This document shows, in pieces, positions 51,080 to 59,864 of a stretch of DNA of 64,000 nt (positions are counted from its first letter, which is position 1; each line of letters starts with the position of its first letter). The position numbers and the translations under genes are program-made. The notes beneath the pieces were generated by a model, which did not search any database, had not been told where the DNA came from, and was given only the letters and a program-made list of their open reading frames with translations. This stretch comes from Corynebacterium sp. SCR221107 (lineage in GTDB: Bacteria > Actinomycetota > Actinomycetes > Mycobacteriales > Mycobacteriaceae). The stretch covers positions 124,001 through 188,000 of the forward strand of contig NZ_CP115670.1 in NCBI RefSeq assembly GCF_027886475.1, in the 5' to 3' direction.

Positions 51080-51841
51080 CTAGAACGGCAGCTTGCGGAA
51101 GATCGGCTGCGGGATGAACTTAAACGCCAGGGAGACGTATTCGAACAGCGGGTGGACGTACAGGGAGTGCTTGCGGTTGAGCACGGCCTCGACGGTGGCC
51201 TTGGCCACGTCTTCCTTGTCCACGGTCAGCGGGGCTTCGCCCGCGGCTGCGGACATCTTCGTGCGGACCTGGCCCGGGCGCACCACGAGCACGTTGACGC
51301 CATAGTCGCGCAGGGCCTCGCCGAGGTTGACGTAGAAGCCGTCCATGCCGGCCTTGGATGCACCGTAGACGAAGTTGGAGCGGCGCACGCGCTGGCCTGC
51401 GACAGACGACAGGGCGACGATGGTGCCGTGTCCCTGCTCCTTGAACTTCTCGGCCAGCAGCACGCCCACGGACACCGGCGCGGTGTAGTTGGTCTCAGCG
51501 GAGGCGACGGCCTTTTCCTGATCCTGCCACAGCTCCTCCTGGTCGCCCAGGGTGCCGAAGGCAACGATGGCCACGTCGACGTCGCCTGCGGCAAACGCCA
51601 GGTCGATGACCTCCTTGTGGGTGTCGAAGGCGGTGGCGTCGAAGTCGACAACCTCGACGGCGCTGGCGCCAGCGGCCTCAACTGCGGCCTTGGCGGCGTC
51701 GATACGCGGGGAATCCTTGCGGGCTGCAAGGGTGACGTGCGCGGGGCCGCGCTTGAGGAACTCCTCGACGATGGCCAGGCCGATCTCGGAGGTGCCACCG
51801 AGCAGGAGGATGTTTTGCAGCTGTCCAACAGCATTGAGCAT
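51080..51841 (-). CDS. dprE2: DprE2, decaprenylphosphoryl-2-keto-ribose reductase
   Basis: This 253-residue SDR reduces the keto intermediate made by DprE1 to decaprenylphosphoryl-arabinose. The NAD motif is [13 protein letters not shown] (residues 12-24), and the catalytic Ser (ALSSVAGQ) and Tyr-Lys (YGASKAG) are present. The ATG at 51841 lies 19 bp after the dprE1 stop. The frame opens far upstream into dprE1 but that part is not used. Confidence 0.94.
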   Translation of the reverse strand: MLNAVGQLQNILLLGGTSEIGLAIVEEFLKRGPAHVTLAARKDSPRIDAAKAAVEAAGASAVEVVDFDATAFDTHKEVIDLAFAAGDVDVAIVAFGTLGDQEELWQDQEKAVASAETNYTAPVSVGVLLAEKFKEQGHGTIVALSSVAGQRVRRSNFVYGASKAGMDGFYVNLGEALRDYGVNVLVVRPGQVRTKMSAAAGEAPLTVDKEDVAKATVEAVLNRKHSLYVHPLFEYVSLAFKFIPQPIFRKLPF

Positions 51842-51860
51842 GGTGGTTAAAGCCTTTCTA

Positions 51861-53276
51861 TTAGTGCAGCTCGAGGCGGCGGGACATGTCGGAGGCGAAG
51901 ACGCCGGTCGGGTCGATGGCATTGCGGGTCTTGAGCCAACCCTCCATGCCTGGGTACATCTTGTGGAAGTTCTCGGCGGAGGTGCGCGACTCCTTGGCCA
52001 GGTACAGGCGGCCGCCGAACTCCATGACGCGGCGATCGAGATCGTCGAGGAAAGCGCCGAGACCCGGCTTGATCGGGAAGTCCACACACACGTTCCAGCC
52101 CGGCATCGGGTAGGACAGCGGGGCCTTGTTGCCCGGGCCGAACAGCTTGAACACATTCAGCGCCGAGTAGTGGCCGGACTTTTGCATGTCGCGGATGATC
52201 TCCTTGAACGGCTCCACGGCATCCATCGGAACCACGAACTGGTATTGCAGGAAGCCCTTGGAACCGTAACCGCGGTTCCACTCGCCGATGAGATCCAGCG
52301 GCTGGTAGAACTGCGTGAGGTTCTTGATCTTGTTCCGCGCCGGGGCGCCCATCATGTAGTAGGCCTCGCCGATGGCCATGAGCGTGAGCTTGTTCATGGT
52401 AAAGGACGGGAAGATGTCCGGCACGGTCATCAGCTGCGGGGCGTTGAACTTCAGCGGATCCTTGGCCAGCTTCGGGGCCAGCTCCTCAAGTTGTGCCAGG
52501 GTTGCCAGCGAACCGCGGGAGATGGTGGAGCGGCCGAGCTTGGGTTCGGGGGAGATGACGTCGAACCATGCAGAAGAATAGGTGTAGTTCTTCTCCGAAC
52601 CGTCGGAGTGGAAGGCCACCGTCTCGTCTAAGTTGTTGGTGCGGTCGGTGTCTGAGACGAAGTAGGCGGTTTCCGTCTTGGTCATCTTGATGGTGGCGCG
52701 CACGATGATGCCGGTCAGCCCCATGCCGCCGACGGTGGCCCAGAACAGCTCGCCGCTGGGGTCATCCGGGGTGCCTTCCGGCTCTAGGTGCAGGATGCGG
52801 CCGTCGGCTACCAGCAGCTCCATGGAGGTGACGTGGTTGCCGAAGGAGCCTGCGGAGTGGTGGTTCTTGCCGTGGATGTCCGGGCCGATGGCGCCACCGA
52901 TGGTGACCTGGCGCGTACCGGGAAGGACTGGAACCCACAGGCCATACGGCAGGGCTGCCTTCATGAGCTGATCCAGGGTGACGCCGCCGTCGACGTCGAC
53001 GAGGGCGGTCTCCGGGTCGATGGAGTGAATCTTGTTCAGAGCCTGCATGTCCACCACGAGGCCGCCGGCGTTTTGGGCCGGGTCGCCGTAGGAGCGTCCC
53101 ATGCCGCGGGCGATGACGCCGCGCTTGAGGTAGTCCGGCTTGTCGGCGTTGTCCTCGGCGACAAGCTTGACGGCCTTGACGATTTCGTCGAGGTCCGGAG
53201 TGCTGAGAACCTGTGCGGTGGTGGGCGCCGTGCGTCCCCAACCGTTGAGTTTCTTGGCGGTTGTGTTCAGTTCCAT
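51861..53276 (-). CDS. dprE1: DprE1, decaprenylphosphoryl-beta-D-ribose 2'-oxidase
   Basis: This 471-residue FAD enzyme of the vanillyl-alcohol-oxidase fold has the FAD-binding [12 protein letters not shown] and [20 protein letters not shown] motifs. The cysteine attacked by benzothiazinones in mycobacteria (Cys387 of M. tuberculosis) is conserved here as Cys397 in [10 protein letters not shown]. It oxidises decaprenylphosphoryl-ribose; DprE2 completes the epimerisation to the arabinose donor used by AftA and Emb. Confidence 0.95.
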   Translation of the reverse strand: MELNTTAKKLNGWGRTAPTTAQVLSTPDLDEIVKAVKLVAEDNADKPDYLKRGVIARGMGRSYGDPAQNAGGLVVDMQALNKIHSIDPETALVDVDGGVTLDQLMKAALPYGLWVPVLPGTRQVTIGGAIGPDIHGKNHHSAGSFGNHVTSMELLVADGRILHLEPEGTPDDPSGELFWATVGGMGLTGIIVRATIKMTKTETAYFVSDTDRTNNLDETVAFHSDGSEKNYTYSSAWFDVISPEPKLGRSTISRGSLATLAQLEELAPKLAKDPLKFNAPQLMTVPDIFPSFTMNKLTLMAIGEAYYMMGAPARNKIKNLTQFYQPLDLIGEWNRGYGSKGFLQYQFVVPMDAVEPFKEIIRDMQKSGHYSALNVFKLFGPGNKAPLSYPMPGWNVCVDFPIKPGLGAFLDDLDRRVMEFGGRLYLAKESRTSAENFHKMYPGMEGWLKTRNAIDPTGVFASDMSRRLELH

Positions 53277-53522
53277 GTGGTCGGTGTCCTACATCCTTGG
53301 TTTTCTGCCTTTCTGCCCAGCACCGCTAACGGGGCGGTTTCCGTGGACACAAGGCATTCAGCTTTTCGCTGAAGGCGCAGGCGGCCAAGGCAGTGAAGGC
53401 AGGAAAGCTCGACTCGATTTGTTCTTAAACAACAAGAGTACTCACATTGCACGCAAAAAACGCGCTGGAAGAATGTGAGATATGTTTTGTTTCGCTTTTG
53501 TTTGTGTGGGGAACTAGTCGCC

Positions 53523-53759
53523 TTAGAGGTCCATGAGGTCGCGAATCTCCTGCGGGAGCTCCTCCTGGCTGGTGATTTGCGGGCCTTCGTAGTTGTTGAG
53601 GATCTCGTACACGCGAACCCGGGATGCGGAATCGAGCAGCGGGAGCTCTTCGGCGATGAGCCTGGTCATGAACTGGTTCATCGGGGTATTTGTCAGCTCC
53701 GCGGCGATGTGCCCGGGCTCCGGCTTCTCTTTCTTAAAAAGACCAAACATGGCCTCCAT
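53523..53759 (-). CDS. Small conserved-looking protein of unknown function
   Basis: This 78-residue soluble protein begins MEAMFGLFKKEK and continues with HIAAELTNTPMNQFMTRLIAE and a mixed helical C-terminus ending EIRDLMDL. The ATG at 53759 is used; ATG at 53750 is an alternative with GGAGG only 2 nt upstream. It is divergent from the membrane protein at 53791. No family recognised. Confidence 0.65.
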   Translation of the reverse strand: MEAMFGLFKKEKPEPGHIAAELTNTPMNQFMTRLIAEELPLLDSASRVRVYEILNNYEGPQITSQEELPQEIRDLMDL

Positions 53760-53777
53760 GCTAGCGCCGTGCGGCGG

Positions 53778-53783
53778 TAGGGT
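53778..53783 (+). promoter_or_regulatory. -10 box of a probable leaderless transcript
   Basis: TAGGGT ends 7 nt before the ATG at 53791. Confidence 0.45.
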
Positions 53784-53790
53784 AGGGGAT

Positions 53791-54279
53791 ATGACCGCTC
53801 AAGCCAATAACGATTCGCACGTCGGCGCGCCTGGGGATGCCGGCGCGGACCTGCCCACCACCGAATACAACACCCTCAATGACTCGCTCGCTGGCCGCCT
53901 AGCCCAGGCGGGCGTGGGTGCTGCGATCACGGCCCTGCCGGACTATGTTTCCTCCCGCACGTTGCGTGCGCTTATCGACGTGATCCTGGGCAGCTCCCTG
54001 GGCGCGGCCCTGATCTATTCGAACGCCCAAGACGATGATCCGAACAATGACCCGGCGGCGGTCTTTGAGGATATTTCCGCCATCGATCTCGGCGGCCCGG
54101 TCAAGACGTGGGCCGCCGTCATCGCGGGGCTTGGTGCCGTGGTGGCTTCCTGTTACTGGTCGTCGAAGAGCCAAGAAAAGATGGCCGCGTGGATGTATAA
54201 GCGCGGCGTGAAAAAGCCCAACACCATCCTCGGTGTGCTCGCGGGCATGCTCATCTTTTTCGGCTCTCAGCAGCAATAA
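53791..54279 (+). CDS. Membrane protein of unknown function
   Basis: This 162-residue protein has an acidic N-terminus, a hydrophobic segment (VILGSSLGAALIYS), a second (TWAAVIAGLGAVVASCYW) and a C-terminal third (TILGVLAGMLIFFG). The ATG at 53791 is apparently leaderless; the frame is open upstream. Its genes-in-line with the ORF-3-like gene and gtrA suggests a role connected with envelope synthesis, but nothing specific can be said. Confidence 0.7.
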   Translation: MTAQANNDSHVGAPGDAGADLPTTEYNTLNDSLAGRLAQAGVGAAITALPDYVSSRTLRALIDVILGSSLGAALIYSNAQDDDPNNDPAAVFEDISAIDLGGPVKTWAAVIAGLGAVVASCYWSSKSQEKMAAWMYKRGVKKPNTILGVLAGMLIFFGSQQQ

Positions 54280-54316
54280 CGCCCACGGCGCCCGCCGCCA
54301 TTTCGGCGGGTGGGAC

Positions 54317-54322
54317 TACGCT
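54317..54322 (+). promoter_or_regulatory. -10 box of a probable leaderless transcript
   Basis: TACGCT ends 7 nt before the ATG at 54330. Confidence 0.45.
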
Positions 54323-54329
54323 GGGACTC

Positions 54330-55379
54330 ATGAACTCCTCCTCCCGCCTTGCCCCGGTGATCCCTTTGCCGGTGCGCCGAGCCACCGCGCCGCAGGCGGG
54401 CGTGCGTCGGAAACCGCGGACGCTTATCCTGAGCGCCACGCTGCTGGCCGGGACGGGGGAGATCCATCGCCACATTGGCATCGATGATTCCATGAGTCTG
54501 GATGAGCTGCACAAGGTCATCGATATCTGCTTCGGCCTTGCCGGGGAAAACCCGCCGTGGGTGATGTATGCCGGCGGGCGCAAGCTGGAGGCTGGCGAGT
54601 GCGTGCACCGGGTGCTCGGCATCCGTGGCGGGGGAGCAGACCTGCCAGACCCCGCATCCGCTGGCGAGTCACAAAGCGTCGAAGCGGTGGCCACCGCAGG
54701 GGGAGGTGCCACCGGAGACGTGTCGGATGTGGCCTTTATCCATGACGGCTTCGGCGAGGACGGCTTCAGCGGCGAGGAACGTGACGCCTTTGCCATCGTG
54801 GGCGGGCCGAGCCTCGACTATGAGTGGGGCCTGTGGCACATCGACGTTGAGGTGGTCGATGAGATCGTGCGTGATGCGGGCACGCCGCGCGCGCTGTGCG
54901 TGGGGGGCACCGGCGCGCTGCGCGATGAGGAATTTGATCCTTCGATCATCAACGCCACGCTGACGGGTGACGAGGTCATCGAGCAGACCCTGAGCTTGGT
55001 CGATGAGCATGTCGCCAATGTCATCCGCCGAAGCGGTATGTATGACTTCATCGCGTTGTTGCAGGCGCTGGACATTTCCAGGCACAGCACGGGCGTGACT
55101 GCAATCCGCCTGCCGGTGGAGCGTGACCTCAAAAGCAAGGACGCCTTCGTGGCGATGCTGCTGAGCTTGGCCTGCATGAGCGATGACTTCCTGACCGATA
55201 CGGTGGCGATTACCGTCATGGATGCACTGGGCTGGGGCGAGCTTTCCCCCGAGGCGATCCGCTCGCTGTGCGCGCAGTCCTTGGCGGAGCTTGAGAGCCT
55301 TGGCGCCTATGGTGCTAGCCGAAAGTCCGCCGTCGACCGGATCGATATCTATCGGGAGCTTCTGCGTCGGCACGGCTAG
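54330..55379 (+). CDS. Protein with plasmid pRiA4b ORF-3-like domain
   Basis: In this 349-residue protein the first part (RTLILSATLLAGTGEIHRHIG, then SMSLDELHKVIDICFGLAG) resembles the pRiA4b ORF-3 (IS1096 TnpR-passenger) family, in which such a segment recognises an unknown ligand. The remaining 200 residues, mixed helical, are not recognised. It is probably leaderless. Assignment to the family is by pattern only. Confidence 0.6.
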   Translation: MNSSSRLAPVIPLPVRRATAPQAGVRRKPRTLILSATLLAGTGEIHRHIGIDDSMSLDELHKVIDICFGLAGENPPWVMYAGGRKLEAGECVHRVLGIRGGGADLPDPASAGESQSVEAVATAGGGATGDVSDVAFIHDGFGEDGFSGEERDAFAIVGGPSLDYEWGLWHIDVEVVDEIVRDAGTPRALCVGGTGALRDEEFDPSIINATLTGDEVIEQTLSLVDEHVANVIRRSGMYDFIALLQALDISRHSTGVTAIRLPVERDLKSKDAFVAMLLSLACMSDDFLTDTVAITVMDALGWGELSPEAIRSLCAQSLAELESLGAYGASRKSAVDRIDIYRELLRRHG

Positions 55380-55395
55380 CCAGAAGGTGGCACGG

Positions 55396-55401
55396 TAGGC
55401 T
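55396..55401 (+). promoter_or_regulatory. -10 box of a probable leaderless gtrA transcript
   Basis: TAGGCT ends 8 nt before the GTG at 55410. Confidence 0.45.
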
Positions 55402-55409
55402 TATTCGCT

Positions 55410-55862
55410 GTGTCTGATAATCAACCTTCCGCCAACAATTCCCTCAAGACCCAATTGAGCCGCTTTGTCGCGGTAGGCGTGCTGTCGGCAATTGTGGACT
55501 TCGGGCTCACGCTCATCTTGACCGCGCTTGGGCTGCAGCGTTCGGCGTCGAAGGCCGTGGGCTGGTGCGCGGGCACGCTCACCGCCTACATCCTCAACTC
55601 CAAGTGGACCTTTAACTCAAAGACCTCGGCGAAGTCGACGGTGGCCGTGACGGCGCTGTACCTGTCCACCTTCGCGGTGCAAAACTTCCTCTACTGGGTG
55701 CTCGAATCCCCGCTGCAGTCGCTGGGACTATCTGACCTAGGGGTGGACACCGCTGCCTTCGTCATCGCCCAAGGCGTTGCCACTGTCACCAATTTCGTGG
55801 TCCAGCGGATGTTCATCTTCAACGACAAGCCTAAGGTGGTGGCCAGCGAAGATCCCCGCTAG
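55410..55862 (+). CDS. GtrA family membrane protein
   Basis: This 150-residue protein has four helices and the GtrA signature: QLSRFVAVGVLSAIVDFGLT at the start, TLTAYILNSKWTFNSK in the middle and TVTNFVVQRMFIF near the end. In mycobacteria the homologue (Rv3789) lies beside arabinogalactan genes and has been linked to decaprenyl-phospho-arabinose export or to recruiting AftA. It converges on glfT1. Confidence 0.9.
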   Translation: MSDNQPSANNSLKTQLSRFVAVGVLSAIVDFGLTLILTALGLQRSASKAVGWCAGTLTAYILNSKWTFNSKTSAKSTVAVTALYLSTFAVQNFLYWVLESPLQSLGLSDLGVDTAAFVIAQGVATVTNFVVQRMFIFNDKPKVVASEDPR

Positions 55863-55865
55863 TAC

Positions 55866-56774
55866 CTAGGGGCGTTCGAAGCGTTCCTTGCGTCCCAAGT
55901 TGTGCAGCTTGAGCCACTGGCGGAAGCCCTTCGGGTCCTTGCGTTGGATGAGGAAGAACCACGCGAAACGGGCGTATTCCTGCGGGAGGAGTTTGCGCAT
56001 GCCGGGCTGGTTCATGAGGTAGCCGCGGTTGCGGTAGGTAAAAAACCGCTTGCCCTCGTTATCGGGGTACTGGGTGTGCATGCGCCCGCCGAGGATCGGC
56101 TTGAACTCGCCGGAGCCATTCGGATGCAGGTAGAAGGTTGTGAGGCAGGTGCCAAACTTGAGCCCGGAGCGGACGAGACGGCGGTGGTATTCCACCTCAT
56201 CGCCGCGGATGAAGAGGCGATAATCCGGCACGCCGATGATCTCCATCGCGGAGGCGGAGATCAGCGCACCATTAAAGAGGGAGGCATACTGGGGGAGGAA
56301 ATCGCCGGTGAGCTCCTCGGTGCGGCGATGCCAGGTGGTGCCTTGGCGCAGCGGGAAGGCGAGCAGGGTGGGGTCGTTGATATCGCACACCAGCGGCGAG
56401 ATTTCGTCGAGGCCTTCGCGCTCGGCCATGTCGTAGAGGGTCTTGAGGACCTCCCGGTCGGCTGGGCGCCCGTCATCGTCGGCGCACCAGATAGCCTGCG
56501 CGCCCTTGGCGAGTGCGGTGAGGAAGCCTAGGGCAAAGCCGCCGGCGCCGCCGAGATTCGTCTTGGAGGGAACGTACACGCCGCGGTCGCCTGCGGTTTC
56601 GCGCAGCAGCTTTTCGACGGCCTCGTCGCAGCCATTATCCACCACGATGATCCACTCGACCGGGTGGGACTGCTCGGCGACCACCTTCAGGGAGCCTGCT
56701 AGTTCTTCGACCCTGTTGTGTGTCACAATGACGGCAGCGGTGGAAAAACTGTGATGCAGGTGCTTCGTGCTCAT
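55866..56774 (-). CDS. glfT1: GlfT1, galactofuranosyltransferase that primes galactan
   Basis: This 302-residue GT2 enzyme attaches the first galactofuranose residues to the decaprenyl-linked rhamnosyl disaccharide. Features: AAVIVTHNRVEEL at the start, the nucleotide-sugar site CADDDGRP (DDD), and RGDEVEYHRRLVRSG. The ATG at 56774 begins the GT2 fold; the frame extends upstream into non-coding sequence. The metal-transporter operon lies on its 5' side. Confidence 0.92.
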   Translation of the reverse strand: MSTKHLHHSFSTAAVIVTHNRVEELAGSLKVVAEQSHPVEWIIVVDNGCDEAVEKLLRETAGDRGVYVPSKTNLGGAGGFALGFLTALAKGAQAIWCADDDGRPADREVLKTLYDMAEREGLDEISPLVCDINDPTLLAFPLRQGTTWHRRTEELTGDFLPQYASLFNGALISASAMEIIGVPDYRLFIRGDEVEYHRRLVRSGLKFGTCLTTFYLHPNGSGEFKPILGGRMHTQYPDNEGKRFFTYRNRGYLMNQPGMRKLLPQEYARFAWFFLIQRKDPKGFRQWLKLHNLGRKERFERP

Positions 56775-56869
56775 GGTGCAAATTGTCTCACACGTGCGGG
56801 GAGCGTGGGTGTTGGGCTTGTGTCTTTTCTTTAAGGCGCACGAACTGAAAAACAATTTGACTAACATCA

Positions 56870-56875
56870 TATTAT
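56870..56875 (+). promoter_or_regulatory. -10 box of a probable leaderless metal-transporter transcript
   Basis: TATTAT ends 6 nt before the ATG at 56882 and no ribosome-binding site is present. The 40 bp around it are very A+T-rich, suitable for a metalloregulator operator. Confidence 0.55.
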
Positions 56876-56881
56876 GAAACT

Positions 56882-57961
56882 ATGGAAATGAATTTTCAAC
56901 AAGGACGCTTATCGCTAAAGGTCGCACTGGCCACAGGAGCCGCAGCGGCACTCGTTGCACTCAGTGCCTGCTCCGTCGAGGTTGACGGCAAAAGCGCCGA
57001 TAGCTCAGGCGCGTCGGGTAAGGATCTGACCGTGTTCGCTACCACCGGCTACATCGGTGACGCGGTCCAGAATATTGCCCCTGACGCCAAGCTCACCACC
57101 ATGATCGGCCCGGGTGGGGATCCGCACACCTATCAGGCCACCACCAAGGACATCGCCGCCATGCAGGACGCCGATGTGGTGTTGTGGTCCGGGCTTGGTC
57201 TCGAGGCCAGCATGCAAGACCAGCTCGAAGGACTCGGCGACAAGCAGCTAGCCGTAGCCGAGACCATCCCGGACGACAAGCTCTTGCCGTGGACCGAATC
57301 CGAGGAGGAGCACGACCACGAAGCGGAAGAAGAACACGCGGATCACGATCACGCAACCGAGGCCGAAGAGGCAGCCGGCTCGGCCACGAACGCGCATGCG
57401 GGCCATGACCACGGCGACCTAGAGTTCGACCCCCACGTGTGGAACTCGACCGACAACTGGAAGCTCGTGATTGATGCGATCGTCGAAAAGCTCTCCGAGG
57501 CCGACACGGCCGGGGCTGCAACCTATAAGGAAAACGGCGAGAAGTACAAGGCCGAGATCGATGAGACGGCCGAGTATGTCCAGCAGCAGATCGATTCGAT
57601 CCCGGAAGATCAGCGCACGCTGATCTCCGGCCACGATGCCTTCGCCTACTTCGGCAACCAGTTCGGCCTGGAAATCAAGGCCACCGACTTCGTCTCCTCC
57701 GATGCGCAGCTTTCGGCCAGCGAGCTCGTGGAACTTGCGCAGTTTATCGCCGACCACAAGGTGCGCACCGTCTTCCAGGATAACGTCTCCAACCCGCAGG
57801 CCATCCAGTCGCTGACAGAGCAGGCCAAAGCCGACGGGTGGGAGGTGACCGTATCCGATCAGACGCTGTACGCCGGCTCGCTGGGAGCTTCGGCCCCGCA
57901 GGACACCTACCTCGGCGTCATGCGCTATAACGCGGAGACGATCGCGAAGGCACTGTCCTAG
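56882..57961 (+). CDS. Manganese/zinc-binding lipoprotein of an ABC importer (cluster 9)
   Basis: This 359-residue protein has a lipoprotein signal (ALSACSVE) and the cluster-9 pattern: VFATTGYIGDAVQNIA, the metal ligand in GPGGDPHTYQ, DPHVWNST and SGHDAFAYFG. A His/Asp/Glu-rich loop (about residues 142-180) is of the kind seen in zinc and manganese binding proteins. Metal specificity cannot be settled from sequence; the C-terminal FVSSDAQLS block and the ATPase resemble the Mn systems. First gene of a four-gene operon. Confidence 0.88.
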   Translation: MEMNFQQGRLSLKVALATGAAAALVALSACSVEVDGKSADSSGASGKDLTVFATTGYIGDAVQNIAPDAKLTTMIGPGGDPHTYQATTKDIAAMQDADVVLWSGLGLEASMQDQLEGLGDKQLAVAETIPDDKLLPWTESEEEHDHEAEEEHADHDHATEAEEAAGSATNAHAGHDHGDLEFDPHVWNSTDNWKLVIDAIVEKLSEADTAGAATYKENGEKYKAEIDETAEYVQQQIDSIPEDQRTLISGHDAFAYFGNQFGLEIKATDFVSSDAQLSASELVELAQFIADHKVRTVFQDNVSNPQAIQSLTEQAKADGWEVTVSDQTLYAGSLGASAPQDTYLGVMRYNAETIAKALS

Positions 57962-58156
57962 CATTGGCTTGCGGCCTCTGAAGAATGGAGATTCACCCCA
58001 CCTGCATGAAAGGCGCCCGCGCGGCCAGTGTGACACTGTATTGATAGTTCATGCTGGAGGCGGGGGCCTTCGGTTGCAAGCGATAAGATTGGGTGCGCTA
58101 CCACGTGCACCACGGATAACCCCGACGTCCCAGGAAAGCCCACACCCTGGCACCTT

Positions 58157-58169
58157 GGCGTCGAAAAGC
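58157..58169 (+). repeat. Dispersed intergenic repeat, copy 18 (degenerate)
   Basis: GGCGTCGAAAAGC, one mismatch, 13 bp before the ATPase start; it overlaps the AAAGAAGG ribosome-binding region. Confidence 0.45.
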
Positions 58170-58182
58170 GAAAGAAGGCTCG

Positions 58183-58875
58183 ATGAACGCATGCGTTGTC
58201 ACTGACCTGGGCGTGAACTACCAAGCAACGACCGCACTGGAAAAGGTCAGCTTCAGCGTGCGAACCGGCACCATCATGGGACTCATCGGCCCCAACGGCG
58301 CGGGCAAATCCACCGCGCTCAAGGCGATGGTTGGCCTCGTGCCGCACACCGGCACCGTACGGCTTGCCGACGGCATCAGCCTGGGCTACATGCCCCAGGC
58401 CGCCGACGTGGACTGGGATTTCCCGATCACCGTCGAAAAGGTGGTGGAGATGGGGCGCTACCCGAAGCTTGGCTGGTTCAAGCGCCTGCGCCCGGCCGAC
58501 CACGAAGCGGTAGAGGCGGCACTCGAGCGCGTCGGCATCGCCAATCTGCACAAGCGCCAGATTGGGCAGCTTTCCGGCGGCCAGCGCAAGCGTGTCTTCC
58601 TCGCGCGCATCCTCGCCCAAGATCCGGGCCTGTACCTGCTCGACGAGCCCTTCGCGGGCGTGGATGTGGCCAGCGAATCCGTGATTCACCGGGTGCTGCA
58701 TGAGCTGCGCGATGCAGGCAAGACCATCGTGATCGTCCATCACGATTTGGCCACCGTCCGGCACCTTTCCGACGACGTCACCATCATCAACCGCAGCGTT
58801 GTCGCCAGTGGCCCGGCCAAGGCGACTCTGAGCCCCGACAACCTGGAGCGGGCCTTCGGACTGGGGATTGCATGA
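58183..58875 (+). CDS. ATPase of the manganese/zinc ABC importer
   Basis: This 230-residue ATPase has Walker A GPNGAGKST, signature LSGGQRKR, Walker B LYLLDEPFAGVD and H-loop IVHHD. The segment MGRYPKLGWFKRLRPADHEAV is characteristic of MntB/SitB-type proteins, so manganese is somewhat more likely than zinc. Its end overlaps the next permease gene by 4 bp. Confidence 0.9.
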   Translation: MNACVVTDLGVNYQATTALEKVSFSVRTGTIMGLIGPNGAGKSTALKAMVGLVPHTGTVRLADGISLGYMPQAADVDWDFPITVEKVVEMGRYPKLGWFKRLRPADHEAVEAALERVGIANLHKRQIGQLSGGQRKRVFLARILAQDPGLYLLDEPFAGVDVASESVIHRVLHELRDAGKTIVIVHHDLATVRHLSDDVTIINRSVVASGPAKATLSPDNLERAFGLGIA

Positions 58876-59864
58876 TCACCCTCACCGAATTCTTCAGCCA
58901 ATACTCCTACCTGCGCACCTTGGTCGGCACCATGGCCATCGGCGCCACCAGCGCGGCGATGGGAACGTTTCTGTATCTGCGCCGGCAAGCACTCATGTCC
59001 GATGTCATCGGCCACGCGGCCACGCCCGGCGTCATGCTGGTATTCCTGCTGGTGTCCACGCTGCTTCCCGACGCCGACCCGCGCTCGCTACCGGTACTGG
59101 TCATCGGCGCGCTGGTGTCTGCACTGTCCTCCGTCGCGCTATCCCAGCGCATCGCCGCCAAGACCCGAATCGGCATCGACGCCACCATGGCGGTAGTGCT
59201 CTCGCTGTACCTGGGCGGAGGCCTAGTTCTGCTGCAGATCATCCAAAAATCAACCCTGCCGAACAAGGGGGGTATCGAAGACCTCATGTTCGGCAACGCG
59301 GCCACGATGACCAACCTCGACGTGATCACGATTCTTATCAGCAGCGCCGTGGTGTTGCTCATCACCCTGTCGTGCTGGCGGCCGCTGACCTTGGTCGCCT
59401 TCGACCCCATCGAGGCCACGATCCAAAAGCTGCCGGGGTGGCTATCCACCGTGATGTTTGGGCTCATCGTGGTGGCGATCGTCATGGGGATCAAGGCCGT
59501 GGGGCTTATCCTCATGATCGCCTTCGCCGTGTTCCCACCCGCGGTGGCGAGGCAATTTTCCCGCAGCGTGGCGTCGATGTTCCTCAGCTCCGCCGTGGTC
59601 GGCGCGGTCGCGGCCGCGATCGGCACCTACCTGTCGGTGGGGCTCGGCCAAAAGGTGCCCACCGGACCCATGATCGTGGTCATCCTCGGCGCCTTCGTCC
59701 TTCTTGCGCTGCTGGTGGCGCCGCTGTATGAGCGCATCACCGGCGCGCGCCAGGCCTGCGAGGAAAAGGCGGCCCAGGAGGGCGCGGCCAGAGGTGTGTG
59801 CCCGCGCCTTGCCACGCGGCGGGCCGGGGCGGCCGAGGGGGAAGAGAAAGGGGAGAGCCTGTGA
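58872..59864 (+). CDS. First permease of the manganese/zinc ABC importer
   Basis: This 330-residue membrane protein has about nine helices and the ABC-3 family start YLRTLVGTMAIGATSAAMGTF and RRQALMSDVIGHAATPG. A 40-residue hydrophilic C-terminal tail follows. It overlaps the ATPase gene and the second permease (ATGA and GTGA overlaps), so the three are translationally coupled. Confidence 0.9.
   Translation: MITLTEFFSQYSYLRTLVGTMAIGATSAAMGTFLYLRRQALMSDVIGHAATPGVMLVFLLVSTLLPDADPRSLPVLVIGALVSALSSVALSQRIAAKTRIGIDATMAVVLSLYLGGGLVLLQIIQKSTLPNKGGIEDLMFGNAATMTNLDVITILISSAVVLLITLSCWRPLTLVAFDPIEATIQKLPGWLSTVMFGLIVVAIVMGIKAVGLILMIAFAVFPPAVARQFSRSVASMFLSSAVVGAVAAAIGTYLSVGLGQKVPTGPMIVVILGAFVLLALLVAPLYERITGARQACEEKAAQEGAARGVCPRLATRRAGAAEGEEKGESL

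Noticed and set aside
56884..56899. Zur-like box (TGGAAATGAATTTTCA) over the start of the metal-binding lipoprotein gene
   Set aside because: One mismatch in an arm and a centre one base too long compared with the known box; it overlaps coding sequence and could be chance. A manganese regulator is as likely.
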